From Mauremys mutica (lineage: Eukaryota; Chordata; Testudines; Geoemydidae), in the NCBI RefSeq assembly GCF_020497125.1, contig NC_059075.1, positions 68,157,321 to 68,221,320 of the forward strand: a DNA stretch of 64,000 nt, given 5' to 3'. The notes under the pieces were generated by a model, which was not told the DNA's origin, did no database searches, and saw only the letters and a program-made list of their open reading frames with translations. How positions within the stretch are numbered: the stretch's first letter is position 1; each line of letters starts with the position of its first letter. Shown piece after piece: positions 50,046-62,928 of the stretch. The position numbers were made by a program, and so were the translations under genes.

Positions 50046-50710
50046 TACAGGCTTGTGAGATTTGCTCTAAAGCCTTAGGACAAAAGGCAAGTGCTATTTG
50101 AATAGGCCTTTGAATGTCCTTATGGATCAACAAAGCTCACCTGCCAAGCAGACAGGCATCCTTACAAAAAAATCTGAATGCCCCTGACGGGCCCCTTATG
50201 GGTGGCTCCCCATTGCCAGTATTCTGAGCACAGGCAGAATGAGCAGCAAGCAATTCCCAAAAATACCCAATGCCCTTGGCTTAGCTTCCTTCTTTTGTCT
50301 GTTGCAGCCCAAAGAACAGGGTGTGTCCCAGCCCTTCTCATGAGAGGGCTCTGCCCACAGCACTGTAAAAAACGCTCCCTTCGCTGGCCTGAGAAGCTTT
50401 CACAGCCTGCACAATGGGAGTAACTCCCATGGAAGTCGATGGCGGTTATGTGTGTCTTGTATGCTGAGACAATAGGGCTGGGGATGGTGGGGGGGAGCAC
50501 AAATGAAAACAGAATAAAGCTCTTTCTCATGTCAGGATCTTTGGGTGATCCCCTCTGATTGGATCACCCTGGATTACTACTTGGGGTGGTTCAGCCTACA
50601 AGTCCTCTTCTCTGCATGCTCATTGAAAGTGTTTGTAGGGCTGCTGACCGGTCTCCTCTGCCAGCCCAGGAAGCAGTAGCGCTGGAACCCATTTTTACAG
50701 TGGGGGATCC
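50046..50710. other. Intergenic sequence, nothing assigned
   Basis: No gene or repeat recognised. Confidence 0.4.
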
Positions 50711-51070
50711 CAAAAGCCAGTGGTCTCCAAACTTTTTACCTGGCACCCCCCCTTACTCCATCTATGCCTCCTCTCCTCAGAGCCGGGCCAAGACTGGGCC
50801 ATGGCTTGGGGGGGGGGGCAAGATGTGACAGAGAGGTTGAGGCTGGGACAACAGCTGTGGGTGGGAGCAGAGCCCCAGGGGGTGGATCCTGCGGCAGCCA
50901 GGATCCTGCGTGCAGGACCAGGGGGCAGAGTCCCAGAGGCCCAGGCAGGGGTCCGGCAGCAGCTGGGACCACACATGCAGGACCCTGCATGTGGGGCCAG
51001 TGGCCAGGACCCCACACAATACCTGGAGGTGCTGCAGCACTCCTCACACCTGCCAATAAGGATCAAACAC
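50711..51070. repeat. GC-rich repeat with MITE-like left end
   Basis: AGTGGTCTCCAAACTTTTTA (50719-50738) resembles the left end of hAT MITEs of the CAGTGG-TCTCAA type (compare 62519). The interior is G/C-rich with CCAGGATCCTGCGTGCAGGA-like palindromes. The right end was not found. Open frames in all directions here are composition artefacts. Confidence 0.4.
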
Positions 51071-53015
51071 CACCCCCCAAACTGTGTTCAGGCCCTTCCT
51101 TCAGTGCACAGTTACAAAGTGATACAAACAAAGCTATTTCCCTGACCAAGGCAGGCTGCAGGGACCTCCAGGCCTTTCCCCTTCCATCATTCCCCCCTCC
51201 TGCAACTCCAGGACCCAACCACAAATGACTACTTACTTCTCATAGCCCTCCTTCAGTTAAGATCTTTCAGCCCTTTATATGAATCAGCTGACCCTTTCCT
51301 AGCCCAAACTGATAATCCCCTCTACCAGGCCCAAACACCTGTCCTTAAAGAGGTTCTGTCTCCAAACAGAGCTGATTGGTCCCAGGACACTAGAAGGGCA
51401 GAAGTTACAGTATTGTACCAAGGTAGAAGATGGAAACAGAGATGGGAGAGGTCGTCTATGAGCAGGGTTAGATAAGACAGGATTTGTCACATAAGGAGCT
51501 GGCAGTCTAAGGAAGCATGACAGCACTGAGTCATTGAGAAATCAAGTATCTGTCCAAGGGGCTAGGAGTACAAAATCAAGGGGCCCATCAAGGTTCTGGG
51601 GGGAGAGTGTTTGAGGCATGAATGTCAAGGAATTGTGGGCGGGGGGCCTGAAAGCAAGAATCCGCAGAGCGGATACTGGTATTTTAGGCCTCAACTATTT
51701 TGCTAGATCTGGGCTACTTTAGTTGTAATTCACTCTTATATTAGGTCAGGACGGTAGTTCATCTCCAGCTATTGCAGCAATGGATTAAATGGATGGGATC
51801 TCTGATATATTATTTTATTAATAATACAAATACTTACACTGATTTTTATAGTATTACAAGGCATCACATCACAGTGACATCTAGGTACACTGTGCACCAG
51901 TTAAAAAGAACCAAGCAACATAATGAGAATGGGGAACATACACTGTGTGACCCTCTGCAGCAACTAACTCTGTGTTCACAGAGAGCAGACAGCATCCAGA
52001 AGATTAAATGTCTGGGATATTAAGCGCAAGTTTTTGGGATCAAACCTATGAGGTGGTGAGCACCTCCTGGAAGATGTGGAGTGCCCTCAACTCATGAATT
52101 TCAGCAGGAGATGAGGGCTCTTGGCAACATCTGGGAGGTATGAGGTACTGGGCCATTAAATGTGGGAAGGAAATAAAATGAAGACCTGATGATATTCAAA
52201 TCCAAAGCAAGGCTGTTTGTCTGAAAACACTGTATTCATCTCCTCTCAAGGAATTTTTTAGAACCTGTTTTGTTTTGTTTCCCCAGGTCTCAGTGAGTCA
52301 AACATCCTAAGGTTGGAAATCCTGAGCTGATGAGAGGAACAATTAAAAGGTGACTATTGCATGGCATTTTTACTGTCTTTAATCCATCCTGTGATATCCC
52401 AAAGACATAATAGTCTCAGAGATAAGTGATCCAAAATGACCTGCAGCTGAGGGAGCAGAACAGTATGTTACCAAACATTCATCAAATGTTTATGGAAAAT
52501 AAATGTAAATGTATTTATAAATTGAATTTATTTTTGGGCCCTTCTCTGTTGAAGTTCTTATGATTCCCCTATTTTTCCCAATTTAACCCCCCATTTTGCA
52601 CTTTAGAGCCTCAAAGACCAGTCATCACTATCATCTTCCTTCCTACTGAGCTCATCAATCTCTCTACAATATCACCTGACATTTTATAACACCTTTCATT
52701 TCTGAAGCACTTTGGTCAAGATTTTTAAAAATTCCTAATAATTTTGGATGCCTCAGTTCTGGGTTGTCCAGTTTGAGGCACCTTGAAAGGGGCTGATTTG
52801 GAAAGTGCTAAGTACGCAGCCGCTAAACATCAAGCCCCTTTAATGTGCCTCTAGTTGGGCACCCAAAAACCTAGGCACCACAAATCACTAGTCACGTCTG
52901 AAAATCTTGGACTTTATGCACCACAAATACAAAGGTGATTTTATCCTCCACTGTAATGCAGCTGATTCTGGGGTGGAACATGACAACTGTTAAATAGTAC
53001 AGAACTCTATAATTA
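51071..53015. other. Intergenic sequence, nothing assigned
   Basis: No gene or named repeat. Confidence 0.4.
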
Positions 53016-53110
53016 TTATTTATGGGTTTATAATGTCCAAAAGTGTGCTAGGTGCCTTGCAGTGCTGATACAAAGATGAGGCCCAGAGACCTTATATCTA
53101 ATAGACTCTG
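53016..53110 (-). repeat. LINE-tail-like scrap
   Basis: GTGTGCTAGGTGCCTTGCAG and GATGAGGCCCAGAGACC are the inverse of the GCACCTAGCAC tail at 30250 and 41690. Confidence 0.45.
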
Positions 53111-53224
53111 CATAGCAGTTTAAGACGAGCAGTGAAGAAGACTATAGCCAATTCAAACTTCAGAGAGAATTTAAAAAAGGCAAAGAGTCATTACCTAATT
53201 TGGAAGATGATCATGACCGTGGGA

Positions 53225-53345
53225 TTAAGGATTCAATCCTGCAAGGTTCTAAGTGCTCTGGCTCCAACACTGCAAAACTCTTAAGTATGTGACTAACTTT
53301 AAGACAGTGAGTAGTACCATTGACTTCAATATGTCAGTTGACTTG
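53225..53345. mobile_element. Palindromic MITE (CTTAA family), copy 2
   Basis: ATTCAATCCTGCAAGG, ACTCTTAAGTATGTGAC and TAGTACCATTGACTTCAAT match the family at 11254. Decayed arms. Confidence 0.5.
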
Positions 53346-53599
53346 AATCAATATTTATCACTTGAAGCTTAAAATTGAAAACCCAAAATTTAGTATGTGG
53401 ACACAAGTGTGTGGTTAATTAGCTGTCTTTATTCAACAACTTCCAATTTAAGCCCACCATCAAGTGGCTGTGCAACCCCCCAGCCATCTTACTCTCTATA
53501 CCTCAAAGCTCCCATAGCATTGCATATAGTGCATGTATCATGCCAGCTGACCAGCTGGACTACTCTTGAACAAATGTAAAGTATTTTTAATTATAAGAC

Positions 53600-53820
53600 T
53601 TAAGGATAATACTTTGCACTTCCGTAGTAACTTTTCATTGTTGAGGATCTCAAATTGTTTGACAAACAATAAATTAAGCCTCACAGTATCTGTGGGAGAC
53701 TAAGAAGTATTATCCCCATCTGACAATGGAGAAAACAAAAAGCATGGAGAGGTTAAGCGACTCACCCACAATCACACACTGAGTCAGTGGTAGGGCCAGG
53801 GAAAAAAAATCCCAACACCC
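53600..53820 (-). repeat. MIR SINE
   Basis: AGTATTATCCCCATCTGACA, GAGAGGTTAAGCGACTCACC, CACACTGAGTCAGTGGTAGG: a clear reverse-complement MIR core. The best-preserved MIR in the window. Confidence 0.85.
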
Positions 53821-53827
53821 TAGTCAT

Positions 53828-54108
53828 AGGCCTGGTCTACCCTTAAAATTAAGGTTGACAGCTATAGTGTTATGGTGTGTGAAAAATCCACACCACTGAG
53901 TGCTGTGGCTATTCTGACTTAATCCCCAGTGTAGTTGATGGAAGAATGCATCCATTGACCTAGATACCATTGCTTGGGAGATGGTGTTTCTACAGCAACA
54001 GAAACAACCCCTTTTGTCACTGTAAACTGCATCTACACTGTGGGATTATGCCATCATAGCTACAGGGCTGTAGCTGTTTCTAGAGTCCCCGTAGTGTATA
54101 CATGACCA
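53828..54108. mobile_element. Degenerate MITE (GGTCTAC ends)
   Basis: AGGCCTGGTCTACCCTT on the left against AGTGTATACATGACC on the right, with a GTGTGAAAAATCCACACC hairpin inside. Similar to other turtle MITEs with GTCTACACT ends. Confidence 0.5.
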
Positions 54109-54129
54109 TATGCTCTGAGCATTAGACCC

Positions 54130-54545
54130 TGCTTCCTCTGCTTTAGCAGTGCTGGTGATTCAATAGGTGGCACTCTTCTCTCTGAGTCAGTACTGAAACA
54201 GTGATCCAGATCACTTCAGAAGAGATGTCACATTGACGTCCTGCCCGCTTGTAGGCACTAAAGATCCCACAGTGTTTTTAATTCATGAGTAGCAGTGTTA
54301 GTGCCAGAATCCTGGACAGATTCCAATTTAGGTAATCACATTCTGTTCTCCCTAATAATTCTGCCTGCAGCTTCTGTTAGATATAATATTCATTTTCACT
54401 TCCTTTCCTAGGTGGATTTATAATGTTGCTTTTAAAGAATTGCTGTGTTCCATCCAGAAATGGCAACACCTCGTATCTGGCAGATAATTTCAATACCCTG
54501 TGCCACACTTATCTCATTTGAAAAATATGGCTCATAACATACTTT
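54130..54545 (+). repeat. L2-like 3' UTR, copy 6 (longest)
   Basis: GTCCTGCCCGCTTGTAGGCA, CTAAAGATCCCACAGTG, CAGCAGTGTTAGTGCCAG, ATTCTGCCTGCAGCTTCTGT, then a decayed AATTGCTGTGTTCCATCCAG. Gives the upstream half missing in most other copies. Confidence 0.6.
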
Positions 54546-54640
54546 ACAATTACCTAGCACTTTTTCATTTTAGATTTCAAAGCACTTTACAAAAATAGGT
54601 AAGTATTATTATCACCCATTTTACAGAGATCTGAACGAAT
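54546..54640 (-). repeat. MIR-like scrap
   Basis: GCACTTTACAAAAATAGGTA followed by ATTATTATCACCCATTTTAC is a MIR-type tail in reverse. Confidence 0.6.
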
Positions 54641-55629
54641 TTGTTTGAGAATCACCATGGTCTCTAGTAGATCAGAGCTGGCTCTCCTCCATTTCTGATC
54701 AGATGTCTGCTCTGAGCTCTATCATATGTGTTCTATATAACTGTTCATATGTCACATACTCTCTATTCCTTAAGCAATCTGAAAACTGGACTTGTGTACA
54801 CTCTCTCTAGGCCAAGGGATTGTATTTTGGTGTGTAATGCCTGCGGGGGAGCTATTTTAACAAGAACTGGGAATTTCCTTTCAGTGTCGCAAAGTAGCCA
54901 TGGCTGGCTCAGAGACTCTTGCAGAAAATATTTGCTGTTACCAGGTTTTTTTCTTCATCAGCTTCACTGACAGAGAATCATGTCAAGTTCTCAAACAGCA
55001 GCAGCTTCTTAAATATTTTACTATGCCTGTCTTTGAAAAACTGCCTCTTGCTGGATGATCCAAGTTCCAAATCTATCCAGGTTTAAAGAGTTCTAGTGTA
55101 GTGTGATTTTGTTGGATAGAGAGAAGGACACCAAGAAACACTGAACACTTTGTAAAAAATGTTCTTAAAAAAACAAATTTCAGGCTTTTCATTACTTACT
55201 TTAAGTAAAATTATGAGAAAATGTCCAGTTGTTAATTAAATTTAACCCTACAAATTTGAAAGCTTGAGAACTTTGGTTTATTTTATTTACAATAATATAA
55301 TGGTAGTGTGGTTGGAACATTAGCCATGGAGAAGCTATTGATGCTCCATAATAAAACAACATGTAACTGTAGAGACAAGATGGAATCCTGGTCCTTCAGC
55401 TCCAAAAACACAGGCCTTCAAACACTTGTGGTTAAATTAAAATCTCTGTTAACTATCATATATAGAAATACCATTATGTTCTTTCTGGGCTCCAGCCAGC
55501 CAAAGGGGCAATGATCTCACCCTATTCCACCTTGGTTGATCCTTGTGCCCATACAGAGCTCTATTGACTTCCCTGGGGTTCTGTGAAGATGCAGGGGTTT
55601 ATCTAGGCAAACCCTATTATAGGATCAGA
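54641..55629. other. Intergenic sequence, nothing assigned
   Basis: AT-rich. No gene or repeat recognised. Confidence 0.4.
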
Positions 55630-55790
55630 GCCATAGCTCCAGTTCAGCAAAACACTTATGTATGCACTAACCTTTAAGCATGTCCGTGAGTGCTTTAATT
55701 TTGGTTTGGAAAGTTGCCAGACTTACTCTGAAGGAATTTACTCAGAATTACTCAGGGAATGTTTTTGCAAACACTGAAGAAAATGTGTAC
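55630..55790. repeat. Possible CTTAA-family MITE, decayed
   Basis: AGTTCAGCAAAACACTTATG near 55638 opposed by ATGTTTTTGCAAACACTG near 55759. Low certainty. Confidence 0.35.
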
Positions 55791-55794
55791 AGTA

Positions 55795-55935
55795 CTCTAT
55801 AGTTTAAGCCCCCAGTTCTGGAACACACATGGGCTTAACTTTAAGCATGTGACTAGTCCTACTGAACTCAATGAGGTGATTGGCATGCATAAAGTTAAGC
55901 ATGTGCATAAGGATTTGGAGCATCCGAGCCAAAAA
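55795..55935. mobile_element. Palindromic MITE (CTTAA family), copy 3
   Basis: GGCTTAACTTTAAGCATGTG in the left half pairs with ATGCATAAAGTTAAGCATGTG-like sequence in the right half around a CCTACTGAACTCAATGAGG centre. Confidence 0.6.
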
Positions 55936-56162
55936 ATTATTGTAGCTTTAACTTTTTATGGCAAATGTTTCTTTGTCTCCCTCTGGCTTAATATGCATTT
56001 TACTCTCCTCTTCAAACGTTCAATATAATTTGATTTTTAACCAATAACTTTTCCCTATAAAGTTTGCAACTCAAACATTGTAGCACAGTGCTAGTGGAAT
56101 CAGGAAATGAAATAACTGGAAACATTGTAACTGACTATCCAATTTGACAGATATGCACAGAC

Positions 56163-56285
56163 TAAGGCTCCTATTCTGCGAATTCATACACATGCTTAAC
56201 TTTCCATTCATCCCATTAAACTCAACAAGACTACAGACATGTTAAGTATACGTATATAAGGATTTGCAGGATTCTGGCTTAAATA
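56163..56285. mobile_element. Palindromic MITE (CTTAA family), copy 4
   Basis: AGGCTCCTATTCTGCGAATT against AAGGATTTGCAGGATTCTGG, with ACATGCTTAACTTTCCA and GACATGTTAAGTATACG inside. Confidence 0.6.
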
Positions 56286-56490
56286 AAGTGCATTCCTACT
56301 GACAAGTCAATGAGCTGTTTAACATTTTTTTGGTTTTTAATAAGGTGTTTTTCTAGTAATCCAGGTAAGGACTATTTGTTTGAATATTGTACATGGTTAA
56401 CCTGACAATGTTTCTTTAACACTGACCTGAATAATGTAGAAGCTTGTTTAGTAAAACAGGAATGAGGGAATAATACATCAAATATAACAG

Positions 56491-56593
56491 TTTGCAGTGT
56501 TGATCCCAGGATATTAGAGAGACAAGGCAGGTGAGGTAATATAACAAAAGTTGGTTCAATAAAAGATATTGTCTCACCCACCTTGTCCCTCTG
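56491..56593 (-). mobile_element. Fold-back retroelement tail, copy 2 (older)
   Basis: The full arm is on the left in minus orientation (TATTAGAGAGACAAGGCAGG, up to TTTGCAGTGTTGATCCC at its 3' end). A shorter inverted arm (ATATTGTCTCACCCACCTTG, 56566-56591) pairs with 56517-56542 with 5 mismatches in 26; the loop is 56543-56565. Flanks TCAAATATAACAG (56478-56490) and TCAAACATAATAA (56594-56606) agree at 10 of 13, a decayed target duplication. Same plan as the copies at 3942 and 61340, with a different but related unit. Confidence 0.65.
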
Positions 56594-56606
56594 TCAAACA
56601 TAATAA

Positions 56607-56924
56607 GCAGACATACTTTGTTGTTGCATTTTTGGCATTGCACAGCAGGAATTTCACTGGGTTTAAGAATGTCTATTCTGTCTGTTCAGTAGCGTCTGAT
56701 ATTACTATAAACCCCCAAGGTAAGGGGAGACGTCACCAAACTGAGTCCATAGCAGATTAAACTCAGATGTCACATGAGTAAGGGGGAGGAGGTGGGAGGG
56801 CAGCCTTAAATCAACCTATATCAACTGCTGAAAGCCCTGACTGACACAAGGGGGCCTCAATGAGAGCGATGGTAGCCTTGGAAAATGAACTTTTGGCAAC
56901 TCCACCTAGCCAATGAGATTAACT
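56607..56924. other. ACTN1 distal 5' flank, nothing assigned
   Basis: Unique-looking sequence before the GC-rich promoter. No CArG box matching CC(A/T)6GG was seen here, although actin-cytoskeleton genes often have one. Confidence 0.4.
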
Positions 56925-59183
<2,259 letters not shown>

Positions 59184-59191
59184 GACATAGG

Positions 59192-59852
59192 TAGGGCCCT
59201 ACCAAATTCACTGTCTGTTTTGGTCAATTTCACGGTCAAAGGATTTTAAAAATCATAAATTTTGTGATTTCAGCTATTTAAATCTGAAATTTCATGGGGT
59301 TGTAATTGTAGGGGTCCTGACCCAAAAAGGAGTTGTGGGAGTTGGGGGGTCACAAGATTATTGTGGGGGGGCGGGTTGTGGTACTGCTACCCTTACTTCT
59401 GTGCTATTGCTGGTGGTGGCACTTCCTTCAGAGCTGGGCAGCTGGAGAGTGGCGGCTCTGCTGGCTGGGAGCCCAGCTCTGAAGGCAGCGCTGCTGCCAG
59501 CAGCAGCGCAGAAGTAAGAATGGTGTGTTATGATATTGCCACCCTTAATTCTGCGCCACTGCCTGCAGAGCTGGGCTCTCAGTAGGCAGCTGCCACTCTC
59601 CAGCCACCCAGCTCTGAAGGCAGCTGTGCAGAAGTAAGGGTGCCAATACCACAACCCCTCTAAAATAACCTTATGACTCCCCCCTGCAATCTCTTTTTGG
59701 GTCAGGACCCCCAATTTGAGAAACGCCGGTCTCTCCCTTGAAATCTCTATAGTATAGGGTTAAAGCACACAAAAGACCAGATTTCATGGTGGGAGACCAG
59801 ATTTCATGGTCCGTGACGCATTTTTCATGGCTGTGAATTTGGTAGGGCCCTA
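59192..59852. mobile_element. hAT-type element with TAGGGCCCTACCAAATTCAC ends
   Basis: Perfect 20-base terminal inverted repeats: TAGGGCCCTACCAAATTCAC (59192-59211) and GTGAATTTGGTAGGGCCCTA (59833-59852). The flanks GACATAGG (59184-59191 and 59853-59860) are an exact 8-bp duplication. Inside, a second palindrome (GGGGTCCTGACCCAAAAAG near 59313 against CTTTTTGGGTCAGGACCCC near 59693) and a 20-bp tandem repeat (AGACCAGATTTCATGGT at 59774 and 59794) are visible. Non-coding. Confidence 0.93.
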
Positions 59853-59860
59853 GACATAGG

Positions 59861-61253
59861 TGTTGGAGGCTGGTGGGAGTATATCTGGAGTTTTAAAAAT
59901 TGTGTTTGGCTCCCTTAATGAATTTGGGAGTAACTGTGTGTACCAATAAGAGGACTATTTGTTTTTCCATGGCCCCCACCCCCAATACTTTAATTCATAG
60001 TTAACTGAAATGGTGGGTTCAGAAAGATTTCCATTGGGGACTGATGAGTTAATTAGAAATGATAGCTATGGAGCGCCTGCCATTGGTTTCATAGCTTGAA
60101 AAGGATGCATGGAGAGGATAAAAGGCATGAGACCTAAAGCATACAAACAAGAGTGCTTATTTGAGAACAGTTCATGGTAGGTGAGCTTATGTCTCAACAG
60201 GGGGAAAGAGGGAAATTTTAATTCCCAGTCCATAGTGTGAAATGCTAGATTGCTTATCTGAAGGACCAACTAGCAGTAGTTTCTTTATTTTGCTCCTGAC
60301 TAATTCAAAAGAATTGTCTGACTATGCCATAAAGTTTAATTCTCACCCAGGTATTAGGATACTAAAGTTGGTAAGATCTAATGTGGCCTAGTGGAGCCTA
60401 GCAATTTCCTTTGCAGAGCAAGATGATCAGTTTTGCTAATAGATACTTCTCTGAGGGTAGAGGTGTATTATGTTTGTTACTTGTGGTTCAATGGGGGTAA
60501 ATATTAAGTGATTTCATAAAGAGTGTAACACCCTGACTTAGTTGTCAGCAGCAGGGATTGATCCCAGGCCTCTAGATCTAAAAGCATGTGACTCTGCTGC
60601 CTGAGCAAAAATCTTTTAGTCTTTTAGATCAAGGATGTAGCACACTCAAACCTCTATGTGGGCCAACCACTTAAAGGGGACAAAGAGCTACGCTATAAAC
60701 ATGGGTTACACACAAGAGAAATGAGTGGCACAAGGGGAAATGGTTTAAGGAATTCTTGTATCTATAGTAATCTACTATATTCTATTGAAACTGAGCCTGG
60801 ACCAGTGAATTTGGAATATTGTATGGCATTCCTCCTCCTGTTGTGATAGAAGGGATGTAGATGTCTGTGTGTTTCTCTCTTTGGGGGATGGGGTTGTGGC
60901 ATGGATCCTTTCCTCCAAATGCTACATGACCAAAGAGATTCTCTTCGGCAGAGGGATGTAGGATCCTAATCTCATAGTGAGACACCATTCTGGTTGCGCA
61001 CGTCCATATGCGGGGTCAGATGGTGGGGGAGAAGTGGTATTTTCCCATGCTCTGCCCACAAAATAAACTGTCTATGCGAATCACCAGATTGAGTAAAATA
61101 TGCAGATGTTCAAAATGTGATCTTGTGTGCTTCCTGGTGCCCGCTCAGTGGGACCTGAATATGCCCTTGCACTCTTTGGGCTTGGCTCCTTCTTTATTAA
61201 GGGGGAAGTGGTGGTATTTCCCAAGTATCGCTCAATTGTGGCACCGAAGATTA
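59861..61253 (+). other. ACTN1 intron sequence, nothing assigned
   Basis: No repeat or conserved element recognised by eye. Confidence 0.4.
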
Positions 61254-61324
61254 ACAGCTGGGAGCAGAGCTAGAATGCTAAAAGTAGCAGTGTGGCCACT
61301 TGCGTAAATCCCATCCGACTCCCT

Positions 61325-61339
61325 TACTATGTACTCCAG
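61325..61339. repeat. Left target-site duplication of fold-back insertion 3
   Basis: TACTATGTACTCCAG is repeated exactly at 61538-61552. Confidence 0.9.
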
Positions 61340-61537
61340 AAGCAGCAAAGAATCCTGTGGCACCTTATAGACTAACAGACGTTTTGCAGCATGAGCTTTC
61401 GTGGGTGAATACTTGCATCCGAAGAAGTGGGTATTCACCCACGAAAGCTCATGCTGCAAAACGTCTGTTAGTCTATAAGGTGCCACAGGATTCTTTGCTG
61501 CTTCTACAGAACCAGACTAACACGGCTACCCCTCTGA
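61340..61537 (+). mobile_element. Fold-back retroelement tail, copy 3
   Basis: Same unit as the copy at 3942-4164. Arms 61340-61412 and 61431-61503 are perfectly complementary over 73 bases; the 18-base loop is TTGCATCCGAAGAAGTGG. The + arm continues through ACTAACACGGCTACCCC to the 3' end. Perfect 15-bp target duplications flank it. The fold point differs from copy 1 (mid-stem here, 22 bases further out there), so the inverted structure formed independently. Confidence 0.88.
61419..61454 (+). other. Hammerhead-like core in fold-back copy 3
   Basis: CCGAAGA (61419-61425), GTGGGT/ACCCAC stem (61427-61432 with 61437-61442), GAAA (61443-61446), then GC-TCAT-GC. Identical to the copy at 4045-4080. 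Only the + arm holds the full core, because the minus arm stops inside the stem. Confidence 0.5.
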
Positions 61538-61552
61538 TACTATGTACTCCAG
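61538..61552. repeat. Right target-site duplication of fold-back insertion 3
   Basis: Exact repeat of 61325-61339. The host MITE resumes after it. Confidence 0.9.
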
Positions 61553-61769
61553 GCAGCTAGCCTGAGTCACTCCCCATGCTGCTGCAGCCACACTGCTATT
61601 TTTAGTGCGCTAGCTTGAGCAGAGCTAGCATGGGTATGTTGAGCCAAGCTGGGAATTACACCTTCCAGCTGCTGTGTAGATGTACCCAAAACGAGACTCT
61701 CAGTAAACTATGCAGATGTGATTTCCTTTCTACACAGCATGGCAGCACTTTAATGTGGCTGTGTAGTTG

Positions 61770-61955
61770 TGACTCCAGCACTGAGAGAGCTGCTATAATA
61801 AAACCATCTCCGAGAGGGGAATAGCTACCAGCGCTGGGAGGACTATCTACACTGCCACTTTACAGCGCTGAAACTTGCATTGCTCAGGGTGGTGGTTTTT
61901 CACACTCTTGAGTGAAGAAAGTTTCAGCACTGTAAGTGGCAGTGTAGACAAGGCC
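61770..61955. mobile_element. AGCGCT-type MITE, second copy
   Basis: TACCAGCGCTGGGAGGACTA, TTTACAGCGCTGAAACTTGC and the closing AGTGGCAGTGTAGACAAGGC. Shares the AGCGCT motif and the GTGTAGACAAGGCCT-type end with the 35397 and 49296 elements. Confidence 0.55.
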
Positions 61956-62229
61956 TTACACAAGGAATTAAATAGTTCACAGTGTTGACATTAAATAATA
62001 ATCACTGGGCATCTAAGTTCTCACCCCAGTGAGGTGAATGGGGCAGTTCACACCTGCTTTGCAAACTCATGTCTGGACCAGATATGCTTGGTTCACATTT
62101 CAGAGGTTTTTTTCACAACCACAATAGCTGCTGCTGCTTTTATAGCAAGCCAAGACTGGAGAGAAAAGAGAGTAGATTCAGAGAAGAGCCTGTGTATTGC
62201 ATGAGTACACACCAGCTGTTTCTGGGTTT

Positions 62230-62230
<1 letters not shown>

Positions 62231-62273
<43 letters not shown>

Positions 62274-62285
62274 GTGTGTGTGTGT
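62231..62285 (+). repeat. (TG)n(TA)n microsatellite
   Basis: A TG run, a short TATATATATA block, then TG again. Confidence 0.95.
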
Positions 62286-62518
62286 TTTTATAATCAGCTT
62301 TTAGAACTTACTGTCACTGTTTCAGTTTTTCCTTTCCATTATGTGAATAGTGCTGATAGTGCCCTTTTTTTGATGGCATGAAGGAAGAGATGCTTCCATC
62401 TTAACACTTCCAAGCAGAAGGGCTACTCTGAAGCTGTGTAAGACTGAGGGAATCTGCTTCAACATTTGAGAATAAACATCCGTACCCCCAGATAGCCATT
62501 CTCAGTTGTGCTCTATAG

Positions 62519-62920
62519 CAGTGAGTCTCAACCTTTTCAGACTACTGTACCCCTTTCAGGAGTCAGATTTGTTTTGTGTACCCCCAAGTTTCACCTCACT
62601 TAAAAACTACTTGCTTACAAAATCAGACATAAAAATACAAAAGGGTCACGGGGTGCTATTACTGAAAAATTGCTTACTTTATCATTTTAACCATATCATT
62701 AAAAATAAATCAATTGGAATATAAATATTGTACTTACTTTTCAGTGTATAGTATACAGAGCAATATAAACACGTCATTGTATGAAATTTTAGTTTGTACT
62801 GACTGTGCTTTTTATGTAGCCTGTTGTAAAACTAGGCAAATATCTAGATGAGTGGATGAGCCCCCTGGAAGACCTCTACGTGCCCCCAGAGGTACACGTA
62901 CCCCTGGTTGAGAACCACTG
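62519..62920. mobile_element. hAT MITE (CAGTGAGTCTCAACC ends)
   Basis: Ends CAGTGAGTCTCAACCTTTTC (62519) and CCCCTGGTTGAGAACCACTG (ending 62920) are inverted. Flanks CTCTATAG (62511-62518) and CTGTATAG (62921-62928) agree at 7 of 8. 402 bp, AT-rich, non-coding. Confidence 0.88.
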
Positions 62921-62928
62921 CTGTATAG

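Larger units (their letters stand above)
61254..61688. mobile_element. Palindromic MITE split by a fold-back insertion
   Basis: The left arm AATGCTAAAAGTAGCAGTGT (61276-61295) pairs with CCACACTGCTATTTTTAGTG (61588-61607), and outer arms continue on both sides to GTAGATGTACCC (61677-61688). The element at 61340-61537 sits in its middle, so this MITE is older. Related to 45895-46188. Confidence 0.6.
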